The notes beneath the pieces were generated by a model. It had not been told where the DNA came from. It saw nothing but the letters and a program-made list of their open reading frames with translations, and made no database searches. Of a stretch of 8,918 nt of DNA, positions 1-5,422 are shown in pieces. Position numbers and translations under genes: made by a program. How positions within the stretch are numbered: the stretch's first letter is position 1; each line of letters opens with the position of its first letter. The stretch is from the NCBI GenBank assembly GCA_002774085.1, contig PEZH01000041.1:1-8918 (forward strand). The letters run 5' to 3'. The DNA is from Candidatus Shapirobacteria bacterium CG09_land_8_20_14_0_10_38_17. GTDB lineage: Bacteria; Patescibacteriota; Microgenomatia; 0-14-0-10-38-17.

Positions 1-2598
1 GGCCATGCCTACATGACTTTTTCAACTCGAAACTCTGAAGTACTTGGTGAACGGATGAGAATTACAAACACTGGTAACGTCGGCATCGGGACGGCGGGGC
101 CGAATAGTAAGCTAGATGTGGATGGTGGATATCTCCAGGTTTATGATGTTGATAGTCAACCAGCATCAACCGACTGCGATGCAGCCGCCGAATATGGGCG
201 AATGCGGGTAACTACAGGCACCAACAGAGGATTGGAGGTTTGTCTGGATGATGGTTGGTATCACATTAGACCAGGGGTTAATGACTTGGCAGAAAATTTC
301 CCCACTAAAGATGAAACCTTAGAGGCTGGAGAAATTGTCGCCATTGATAAGCAATACTCGGTTTTTGTTAAAAAAGCAGGAAGAGAAGACACCCAGCTTG
401 CGGTCGGCATTGTCTCCACTGACCCAGGTATGCTTCTTGGTCAAAACATTCAGGAACTTTATCCAAATGAACATTTTGTTCCTGTAGCTCTGGCCGGACG
501 GGTGCCAAGCAAGGTTTCCACTATCAATGGTCTGATTGCAATTGGCGATCCGATTACTTCCTCAGAGATTCCAGGAGTGGGAATGAAGGCGACGAAAGGT
601 GGGCCGATTGTTGGAAGGGCGCTTGAACCTTATGATAATCCAGATCCAAAGGCTGTTGGGAAAATCCTAGTTTTTGTAAATGTCAGTTGGTATGACCCGG
701 ATGTATTCCTTACCGATACGGGTAATTTCCAAATTATCACCGATTCGGGTGACTCGCAGAAGCCGTTAAAAGAAATAGGACAAATGGGACCAATAAGACT
801 AATAAATGAAATAGGAGAAGAAGTAAAAAGGGTCGGCGCGTTTGCCGAAATTGCCACAGCCAAGATTAAGGCTGGATTGATAGAAACCACTTATTTAATT
901 ACCGATAACCTTGTTGCCAAAAATATCACCAGCGAAGAAAAGATTATTTCGCCAATAATAGAAACAGACCAGTTAAAAGTTAAAAGTGAAAAGTTAAAAG
1001 TTACCGATCAGAATAACCAGCCAATGGCAGAATTCAACACCAAAACCAAGAAAACTACTTTGTTCGGGGATTTGGAGGTGGCCGGGAAAACAACAACGGC
1101 AGAAATTAATGCTCAAAGGGGAAACTTTGGTGATTTGCTGGCCGAAAATGTTGGCATCGGCCAAACGCTTAGGGCCGAAACCGTCATTCTGGGGAGCGAA
1201 GCGACTCCAGAATCCAGGGATGATGCTGGACAAGCCAGCATGACGTTGGATGTAAGAGGTAACGCAAGTATCTCGGGCACCCTTTATGCCGACCGCATTA
1301 TTGCCCGCGAGGGAGGGTTTGGGGAATTGCTGGCCAAAGATGTTAGTGTAGAAAGCATTAAGACAATTGTAAAGGAGGAGATCCTGAATCCCCGCACCAC
1401 GCGGGATGCAGGGCTGGCGCAAGTTCAGGATGACGGGAATCAAAATGGAGGAGATGAGGGCGATAGGGGTGATATGGGAGAAGAAGGAGAGGAATTTGAT
1501 TTAGAAGCGCTGTTGGCAGAAGTGGAAAAGTGGACGGGGACAAGCACGAAGAATGACCTTTCTTTAGAGTGTCCTTCAGAGGAGGGAAAGGAGGGTGAGG
1601 AGGGAAAGGAAAGAAAAGAGAACTTCTGCCTCGTGGATACCAACTTTGTTGTTTTAGGCGGTCACACCTCTTTAGGCAACACCTCTATCGCCGGCCAGTT
1701 ATCTATCGGCAGTTTAATTATTGCCGATAATTCCCTTGACACTTTAGGCGATACCCTTTATATCCAAAAATTGGCGATGGCCGGACTGGATATTTTAAGC
1801 GGCAAAATTACCGTGGATGTTGACGGCAATGTCTTTATCGCCGCGCATCTTACCGCCGGCGGTGGGATAACCACCAGCGAAATTAAGCCAATGGGGGGGG
1901 GAGATTTGGCCATAAATCTGGAGAATAAGATCCTGAATCAAGTTCAGGATGACGGAGGAGGGGTTCAGGACCCTTCGGGAGATCAGGGTTCAGAGTTCAG
2001 GGTTCAGGAGGAAAGCACACAAGGAAAAACAGGGTTTGGAAAATTGTTGGTTAAGGGAATCGGGGGCGAAACCGTCGCCTCGGTTGACGCTTCGGGATCA
2101 GCTAAATTTAAAGAGATCGCCACTGACTTATTAAAAATTAACGCGGATAACGAGGCGACCCAATTGGGGGCAATCATTGCCAGCGCCGAGAATCTTGAGA
2201 AAATCGGCATTCAGGCGCCGGGTATCAAGACCAATGCCACCGCCGGGATGGCCACCCTGCCGGCGAGCGAAACAGAAATAATTATTTACAACGACAAAAT
2301 AACCGACCAATCACTGGTTTATTTAACCCCCACCTCGGATACCGGAAACAAGATTTTGTATGTTAAGGCGAAGGTGGGGAAAAAGATCCTGAATCAAGTT
2401 CAGGATGACGGGAGTGGGACAGTTCAGGATGACGGGAGTGGGACAGTTCAGGATGACGGGAGTGGGACAGTTCAGGATGACGGGAGTGGGACAGTTCAGG
2501 ATGACGGCAACATAATCGAAAAAGAAAGCTACTTTGTGGTGGGGATGAATGGAACACTGACCGTGCCGGTGGAGTTTAATTGGTGGATCATAAATTAA
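1..2598 (+). CDS. Large tail-fibre-like or surface protein, 5'-incomplete at the window edge
   Basis: The frame is open from base 1 (Gly-His-Ala-Tyr precedes the first ATG at 13), so the true start is probably upstream. Numbering from that Met gives 861 residues. Residues 12-37 carry a GNVGIGT...KLDV segment, as seen in phage tail fibres and bacterial adhesin-like proteins. Residues 90-226 form a beta-rich module (DLAENFPTKD, VGIVSTDPG, GRVPSKVST, GDPITSSEIPGVGMKA) that faintly recalls the Peptidase_G2 region of phage appendages; this is inference. Residues 340-450 and 545-625 are repetitive beta-type sequence (GNFGDLLAENVGIG, GGFGELLAKDV). Residues 476-540 are acidic and low in complexity. 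The protein ends in FNWWIIN, a type of tail I associate with CPR surface proteins. At least seven repeat-derived inserts keep the frame open (listed separately). A surface or fibre role is likely; the exact function is unknown. Confidence 0.8.
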   Translation, partial: GHAYMTFSTRNSEVLGERMRITNTGNVGIGTAGPNSKLDVDGGYLQVYDVDSQPASTDCDAAAEYGRMRVTTGTNRGLEVCLDDGWYHIRPGVNDLAENFPTKDETLEAGEIVAIDKQYSVFVKKAGREDTQLAVGIVSTDPGMLLGQNIQELYPNEHFVPVALAGRVPSKVSTINGLIAIGDPITSSEIPGVGMKATKGGPIVGRALEPYDNPDPKAVGKILVFVNVSWYDPDVFLTDTGNFQIITDSGDSQKPLKEIGQMGPIRLINEIGEEVKRVGAFAEIATAKIKAGLIETTYLITDNLVAKNITSEEKIISPIIETDQLKVKSEKLKVTDQNNQPMAEFNTKTKKTTLFGDLEVAGKTTTAEINAQRGNFGDLLAENVGIGQTLRAETVILGSEATPESRDDAGQASMTLDVRGNASISGTLYADRIIAREGGFGELLAKDVSVESIKTIVKEEILNPRTTRDAGLAQVQDDGNQNGGDEGDRGDMGEEGEEFDLEALLAEVEKWTGTSTKNDLSLECPSEEGKEGEEGKERKENFCLVDTNFVVLGGHTSLGNTSIAGQLSIGSLIIADNSLDTLGDTLYIQKLAMAGLDILSGKITVDVDGNVFIAAHLTAGGGITTSEIKPMGGGDLAINLENKILNQVQDDGGGVQDPSGDQGSEFRVQEESTQGKTGFGKLLVKGIGGETVASVDASGSAKFKEIATDLLKINADNEATQLGAIIASAENLEKIGIQAPGIKTNATAGMATLPASETEIIIYNDKITDQSLVYLTPTSDTGNKILYVKAKVGKKILNQVQDDGSGTVQDDGSGTVQDDGSGTVQDDGSGTVQDDGNIIEKESYFVVGMNGTLTVPVEFNWWIIN
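971..1003. repeat. In-frame array of AGTTAAA heptamers
   Basis: There are four 7-bp units (AGTTAAA, AGTTAAA, AGTGAAA, AGTTAAA) and a partial fifth inside the surface-protein gene, encoding the Lys-rich stretch around LKVKSEKLKV (residues 321-330). The same heptamer family occurs between genes at 8283-8303 and 8817-8844. Because 7 is not a multiple of 3, successive units are read in different frames. Confidence 0.75.
1183..1245. repeat. In-frame pair of inverted class-2 hairpins (BIME-like)
   Basis: The first hairpin has a GTC foot at 1183-1185 and 7-bp arms ATTCTGG (1186-1192) and CCAGAAT (1207-1213). The second has arms ATGCTGG (1223-1229) and CCAGCAT (1235-1241), followed by the GACG foot (1242-1245). 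The two feet face outward, so the hairpins form an inverted pair. The element encodes residues 391-411 of the surface protein. The segment is poor in hydrophobic periodicity compared with its flanks. Confidence 0.75.
1381..1436. repeat. In-frame composite class-2 hairpin element
   Basis: The outer arms are ATCCTGAA (1381-1388) and TTCAGGAT (1424-1431), followed by the GACGG foot. A nested hairpin lies inside, with arms CCCGC (1391-1395) and GCGGG (1401-1405). It encodes residues 457-475, starting ILNP and ending VQDDG, in the same frame and orientation as the two simpler copies at 1930 and 2386. Confidence 0.75.
1446..1490. repeat. 9-bp periodic array read as Gly-X-Y triplets
   Basis: Five 9-bp units (TGGAGGAGA, TGAGGGCGA, TAGGGGTGA, TATGGGAGA, AGAAGGAGA) fit a loose TRRGRNRRA pattern. 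The pattern resembles the intergenic TRRGACRRA arrays at 7001-7073, 8569-8595 and 8674-8709. The period keeps the frame and gives five collagen-like triplets at residues 480-494 (GDE, GDR, GDM, GEE, GEE). The link to the intergenic family is by pattern only. Confidence 0.5.
1580..1615. repeat. 9-bp purine repeat encoding a Glu/Gly/Lys-rich stretch
   Basis: Four units of about 9 bp (AGGAGGGAA, AGGAGGGTG, AGGAGGGAA, AGGAAAGAA) encode EEGKEGEEGKERKE at residues 523-536. The array may be a diverged relative of the one at 1446-1490 or simply low-complexity acidic sequence. Confidence 0.5.
1893..1901 (+). repeat. G9 homopolymer tract, candidate phase-variation site
   Basis: Nine consecutive G bases follow AT at 1891-1892 and are read as Met-Gly-Gly-Gly at residues 627-630 of the surface protein. 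Losing one G gives a TAA after four further codons. Gaining one G gives a TAA nine codons after the third Gly codon. Either slip would remove about 230 C-terminal residues. Long G tracts in surface genes are a known slipped-strand switch; use as one here is inference. Confidence 0.7.
1930..1954. repeat. In-frame class-2 hairpin
   Basis: Arms ATCCTGAA (1930-1937) and TTCAGGAT (1943-1950) enclose TCAAG and are followed by GACGG. The element is read as ILNQVQDDG (residues 640-648). The same sequence, in the same frame, recurs at 2386. Confidence 0.85.
1963..2008. repeat. Degenerate GTTCAGG repeats in coding sequence
   Basis: GTTCAGG or GTTCAGA occurs at 1963, 1988, 1995 and 2002, the last three at exact 7-bp spacing. 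With the right arm of the preceding hairpin (1942) there are five copies in 67 bp. The segment is read as residues 651-665 (VQDPSGDQGSEFRVQ), a polar insert with no visible domain. Confidence 0.6.
2385..2507. repeat. Class-2 hairpin followed by a 24-bp tandem array (VQDDGSGT repeats)
   Basis: The hairpin arms are ATCCTGAA (2386-2393) and TTCAGGAT (2399-2406). From 2398 a 24-bp unit beginning GTTCAGGATGACGGG occurs four times without change (2398-2421, 2422-2445, 2446-2469, 2470-2493), followed by a 14-bp partial copy to 2507. Each unit encodes VQDDGSGT; the array spans residues 796-832. The unit contains the right arm and foot of the hairpin, so the array looks like an expansion of part of the element. 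It lies just before the conserved-looking C-terminal tail. Confidence 0.95.
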
Positions 2599-2619
2599 AA
2601 TTTCTAATTTCTAATTACT
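2599..2619. repeat. AATTTCT heptamer array between genes
   Basis: Three 7-bp units (AATTTCT, AATTTCT, AATTACT) start directly after the surface-gene stop codon and fill half of the 40-bp gap before the transposase. No terminator hairpin and no ribosome binding site is visible in the gap. Confidence 0.6.
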
Positions 2620-2638
2620 ATTCAAATCCTAATGACTA

Positions 2639-3259
2639 ATGATCAACATAAATAAAACAGAAGAAAAGCCATTCGCCAACCGAAAACGAATTAGATTAAA
2701 AGAATACGACTATTCCCTACCAGGATATTATTTTGTTACCATCTGCACCCAAAACCGCCAATATTTATTCGGAAATATTGTTAATGAGAAAATGGCATTA
2801 AACGAAATGGGAAAAATAATCAACCAATATTGGCAGAAATTACCAGAAAAATTTAATAATGTTTTATTGGACGAATATATTATTATGCCCAATCATTTAC
2901 ACGGCATCATCCACATCGTAGGGGCGGGGTTTTCCCGCCCGACAGAAACGGGGTTTTCCCGCCCGACAGAAACGAGGTTTTCCCGCCCGAAAATATCATT
3001 GGAACAAATTATCGCCTGGTTTAAATATCAATCAACCAAACGAATAAACCATGTTTCCAATTGGTCGGGAAAATTCATTAATAACGGGCGCGAAGACCGC
3101 GCCCCTACAAATAAAAAACAGATATTTAAAAAAAATTGGCAGAGAAATTATTATGAACACATTATTAGGGATGAAGAGGAATTAAATAAAATTAGAGAAT
3201 ACATCGTCCTTAACCCACATAAATGGCCCGAAGATAAAAATAATTTGAGGAAAAAATAA
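2639..3259 (+). CDS. REP-associated tyrosine transposase (RAYT, Y1/HUH family)
   Basis: The 206-residue protein has the RAYT layout: an N-terminal RLKEYDYSLPGYYFVTICTQNR segment, the HUH metal-binding motif MPNHLHGII (His86, His88), WQRNYYEHIIRDEEELNKIREYI, and a C-terminal YIxLNP motif. Tyr188 there aligns with the catalytic Tyr of E. coli TnpA-REP as I remember it. Enzymes of this family cut and rejoin single-stranded REP hairpins that carry a 5' GTAG. Two inserts stand out: residues 97-117 (GFSRPTET repeats) and 149-157 (GREDRAPT). Both are translated GTAG hairpins, so the gene carries its own likely substrates. All catalytic motifs are intact. ATG at 2639 is the only reasonable start and lacks a Shine-Dalgarno site. 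The gene ends 2 bp from the convergent membrane-protein stop. No full IS200/IS605 ends were seen. Confidence 0.9.
   Translation: MININKTEEKPFANRKRIRLKEYDYSLPGYYFVTICTQNRQYLFGNIVNEKMALNEMGKIINQYWQKLPEKFNNVLLDEYIIMPNHLHGIIHIVGAGFSRPTETGFSRPTETRFSRPKISLEQIIAWFKYQSTKRINHVSNWSGKFINNGREDRAPTNKKQIFKKNWQRNYYEHIIRDEEELNKIREYIVLNPHKWPEDKNNLRKK
2918..2991 (+). repeat. Class-1 REP hairpin with 24-bp tandem expansion inside the RAYT gene
   Basis: GTAG (2918-2921) is followed directly by the arms GGGCGGG (2922-2928) and CCCGCCC (2934-2940) with a GTTTT loop. From 2925 the sequence repeats every 24 bp: units 2925-2948 and 2949-2972, then a partial unit from 2973. The units are read as GFSRPTET, GFSRPTET, RFSRP (residues 97-117). 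Later units lose the GTAG foot but keep most of the hairpin. Confidence 0.9.
3085..3108 (-). repeat. Second class-1 REP hairpin in the RAYT gene, inverted
   Basis: On the minus strand the element starts GTAG at 3108-3105 and continues with arms GGGCGCG and CGCGCCC around GTCTT. It is the inverse partner of the copy at 2918, and the two stems differ by a compensatory G:C to C:G change. On the coding strand it is read within GREDRAPT (residues 150-157). Confidence 0.85.
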
Positions 3260-3261
3260 CA

Positions 3262-5310
3262 TTATTGCCCCCCCGGCGTGGTTTCTAATGTTTGAGTCGG
3301 TTGAGATACTGGCGTTATTTCTTCTTCCAAACCTACCGAGGTATCCGGGGCGGCTTCTTCCAGCGGCAACTCTATGGGACTAACTTGAGGTGTGGGTAAT
3401 AGTTGAGGTTCCTGCAATTGTCCGCCTGTTCCCTCTTCAACCACCGCCGGCTCTTCCTCCTTTGGCAATTTTGCCTCAAGCTCCTCAAGCTCTTGCTTTG
3501 CCTTTTCAAAATCGGCTGAATCCGGCTCCACCAAGGAAAGCACTGTTTTCATCTCCACAACCGCCTTCTCCCACTTTTCCTGAGCTTTATAAGCGGCCGC
3601 CAAATTATAATGGGCATTAACATGGTCTGGCTTTAAATCAACCGCAATTTCAAATTGGCGCTGGGCAGAATCATAATCGCTCTGGCCATAAAACATCCCC
3701 CCTAAATCTACTCGCAAATTGGGATTAATCGGATCCAAAACCACCGCCTGCCTCAAGGCCTCAAGAGCCCACTGATCCGCTCCTTGGGCAACACCAATAA
3801 TCTGCCGATAAACGCCAGCCAAACCTTGCCAATTACTACTTAAAAGCGGATTGATTGCCGTTGCCGCCTTTGCCTCCCTAATCGCCTGTTGAATTAAAAT
3901 GGTTACCTGTTGTTTATCTTGATCGGAAAGATCGGGCTGTTGGGAAAGAGAATTGGCTAAAGCCAAATTAGTATTGGCATAGGCAAGATGATAAACATCA
4001 ATGTTGGGATTCTTTTCCAAAGCTTTAATTTGCAGATTATAAGCATTACCACCCTCGCCGCGGTTAAAAGCCTCAAGCGAGCGGGCAAAAAGGGCATCGG
4101 CCCAAAGGGCGCGGCCATACCACCAGCCTAAAAGAATAAGGGGGGCAAGGAGGGTAAGGAGAGCTTGGGGGGAAGAAAAAGAACGGGAAGAAGCACCCTC
4201 TCCCCTATCCCTCGTCCCTAACAAAACAAAAAACAGAACCCACAAGCTGATATCAAAGGGAATAAAGAGAGCGAGAAAGAAAAGAGAAATCATTGTTACA
4301 TTGTTACATTGCTGTATTGCTTTTGAATTGGAGAAGAAAGCTTTTAAAATAATCCAAACCAACGCTACCAAACCCAAAATCCCCACTTCGGTTAATAAAT
4401 TTAAATACTCGCCAAATGAAGAATTAAAATAAAAATTCCAAGCCGGAGTATTGTTAATCGTCATCGGCCGGAAACGCTGGTAGGCAACTGGGAAATTCCC
4501 CGGTCCTATTCCCAAAAGAGCGGTTTTGGCAGTTTTAAAACCCTCAACCACCACCACCCAAGCCACAGTCGGGGAAATAAGCAAAGGCTTAGATTCAATC
4601 AAGGCTAAAATACCCAATATCTCTCCCAAAATAAGAATAATAAGAAAAGCTAAAATTGAGAGATTAGCGCCGATTGCCAGCTGATTGCCGCGGATATTTT
4701 TTATTAGTTTTGTTATCAAATAAACTATCGCCACTAAAATAAAGGCTAAGGTAGTCAAAATTGAACCGGTTGGCGTCCAAGTAGTTTGTTTAAGCGGCGA
4801 CCAGGCAATCCATTTTGCCAGCAAGCCGGCATATTGAAAAATGGCAATAAGAGCCAAAAGCAAAGAAGAAACGATAAATGGTAGATAGTAGTTGGTAGTT
4901 GGTAGTTGGGCAATTAGAAGCGCTAATAGTGTCCCGGCAAATATAATCGCCGTCTTGCCGGTTAAGGCATTGACGCGCATTGCCGTTGTGGGCTGGAGAA
5001 GAGAAGAAACCACAAAAAGGACCGCCAAAAGAAAAGCCGGCCAAAACCAGCGGGGAATAATTAAATCCACTTTTTCCTTTTTGAAAAATTTCCCCCCAAA
5101 ATAAATTAGCCAGCCAATTAAGGTGCCTCCTAAAAGCAGGACAGTTTTGGGAAGAACATAAGCATCAAAGAGAGAGGGAACAAAAAGTAGGGGTAAAGCA
5201 AAAATAATTAAAGCTAACCAAAATTTAAGAAAGATCATTAGAATGTAGAGGTGGGGTTTTCTCACCCGATTATTAGCGGCAGGACGAGCAGATTCTTTCA
5301 TTTCCCCCAT
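3262..5310 (-). CDS. Polytopic membrane protein: O-antigen-ligase/Wzy-like core fused to TPRs
   Basis: The protein has 682 residues. About ten hydrophobic segments lie between residues 27 and 398 (for example 27-48, 55-71, 89-106, 119-135, 141-161, 183-202, 213-237, 306-325, 341-365, 383-398). The motif GIGPGNFPVAYQRFRP (267-282), followed by SSFGEYLNLLTEVGILGL (297-314), resembles the large external loop and next helix of O-antigen ligase/polymerase-like proteins. The His often found before the second segment is not seen. Residues 470-596 contain TPR-like helices (ALRQAVVLDPINPNLRVDLG, FEIAVDLKPDHVNAHYNLA). Residues 616-682 are a Pro/Glu/Gln-rich tail. A role in assembling or attaching surface polysaccharide is plausible but unproven. 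The start at 5310 is supported by a promoter ending 7 nt upstream. Met25 (5238) is an alternative that would leave a REP-like hairpin in the leader. Residues about 331-340 are repeat-derived. Confidence 0.75.
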   Translation of the reverse strand: MGEMKESARPAANNRVRKPHLYILMIFLKFWLALIIFALPLLFVPSLFDAYVLPKTVLLLGGTLIGWLIYFGGKFFKKEKVDLIIPRWFWPAFLLAVLFVVSSLLQPTTAMRVNALTGKTAIIFAGTLLALLIAQLPTTNYYLPFIVSSLLLALIAIFQYAGLLAKWIAWSPLKQTTWTPTGSILTTLAFILVAIVYLITKLIKNIRGNQLAIGANLSILAFLIILILGEILGILALIESKPLLISPTVAWVVVVEGFKTAKTALLGIGPGNFPVAYQRFRPMTINNTPAWNFYFNSSFGEYLNLLTEVGILGLVALVWIILKAFFSNSKAIQQCNNVTMISLFFLALFIPFDISLWVLFFVLLGTRDRGEGASSRSFSSPQALLTLLAPLILLGWWYGRALWADALFARSLEAFNRGEGGNAYNLQIKALEKNPNIDVYHLAYANTNLALANSLSQQPDLSDQDKQQVTILIQQAIREAKAATAINPLLSSNWQGLAGVYRQIIGVAQGADQWALEALRQAVVLDPINPNLRVDLGGMFYGQSDYDSAQRQFEIAVDLKPDHVNAHYNLAAAYKAQEKWEKAVVEMKTVLSLVEPDSADFEKAKQELEELEAKLPKEEEPAVVEEGTGGQLQEPQLLPTPQVSPIELPLEEAAPDTSVGLEEEITPVSQPTQTLETTPGGQ
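4290..4321. repeat. 8-bp ACATTGTT-type array inside the membrane-protein gene
   Basis: Four 8-bp units on the plus strand (TCATTGTT, ACATTGTT, ACATTGCT, GTATTGCT) match the array upstream of rho (8320-8351) and the one at the window end (8861-8918). As in those copies, an A/G-rich stretch lies just to the left. The coding strand reads it as roughly residues 330-340 (KAIQQCNNVTM), just before a membrane segment. Confidence 0.75.
5245..5269 (+). repeat. Class-1 REP-like hairpin at the 5' end of the membrane-protein gene
   Basis: GTAG (5245-5248) is followed by AGGTGGG, a GTTTT loop and CTCACCC. The copy matches the REP at 2918 at 21 of 25 positions. One change pair is compensatory (C:G to T:A) and another gives a G-T wobble. 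Read on the minus strand it covers residues about 14-22 (NRVRKPHLY), before the first membrane helix, or it lies in the leader if translation starts at Met25. Confidence 0.65.
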
Positions 5311-5317
5311 ATTTTAG

Positions 5318-5346
5318 ATAATATAACATTCTCTTCTTTCTGTCAA
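5318..5346 (-). promoter_or_regulatory. Sigma70-type promoter of the membrane-protein gene, probably leaderless
   Basis: On the minus strand there is a perfect -35 box TTGACA (5346-5341), a 17-bp spacer, and a -10 box TATTAT (5323-5318). Only 7 nt separate the -10 box from the ATG at 5310, so the expected transcription start falls at or next to the A of the start codon. No Shine-Dalgarno sequence is present. Confidence 0.75.
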
Positions 5347-5358
5347 TGAGATAAAAAT

Positions 5359-5407
5359 CCAAAACCCAAAACTCAAAATCCAAATAAATTTTCAAAATTC
5401 AAATTTA
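5359..5407. repeat. Heptamer array (CCAAAAC type), left flank of the four-helix-bundle gene
   Basis: The 7-bp units CCAAAAC, CCAAAAC, TCAAAAT, CCAAATA continue into AATTTTC, AAAATTC, AAATTTA. The 25 bp at 5361-5385 match the inverse of the array at 5791-5829 at 23 positions if a 4-nt gap is allowed. The two therefore form imperfect inverted repeats around the gene at 5423-5791. Confidence 0.6.
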
Positions 5408-5422
5408 ATAAAAAACATAAAA

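Noticed and set aside
994..1443. Open frame of 149 codons opposite the surface gene
   Set aside because: It is antisense to a well-supported coding frame. Its only striking words, such as FWSRFAPQND, are class-2 hairpins read backwards.
2363..2557. Repetitive minus-strand frame with RHPELSHS units
   Set aside because: It is the antisense reading of the 24-bp tandem array in the surface gene.
3022..3036. Tyr in FKYQSTKRIN as the catalytic residue of the transposase
   Set aside because: In E. coli TnpA-REP, as I recall it, the catalytic Tyr lies in the later YIxxNP-type motif, which is present here as Tyr188.
2597..3261. Complete IS200/IS605 element with defined ends
   Set aside because: Only the transposase is visible. 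No TnpB and no subterminal hairpin pair outside the gene were found; the motifs fit a RAYT better.
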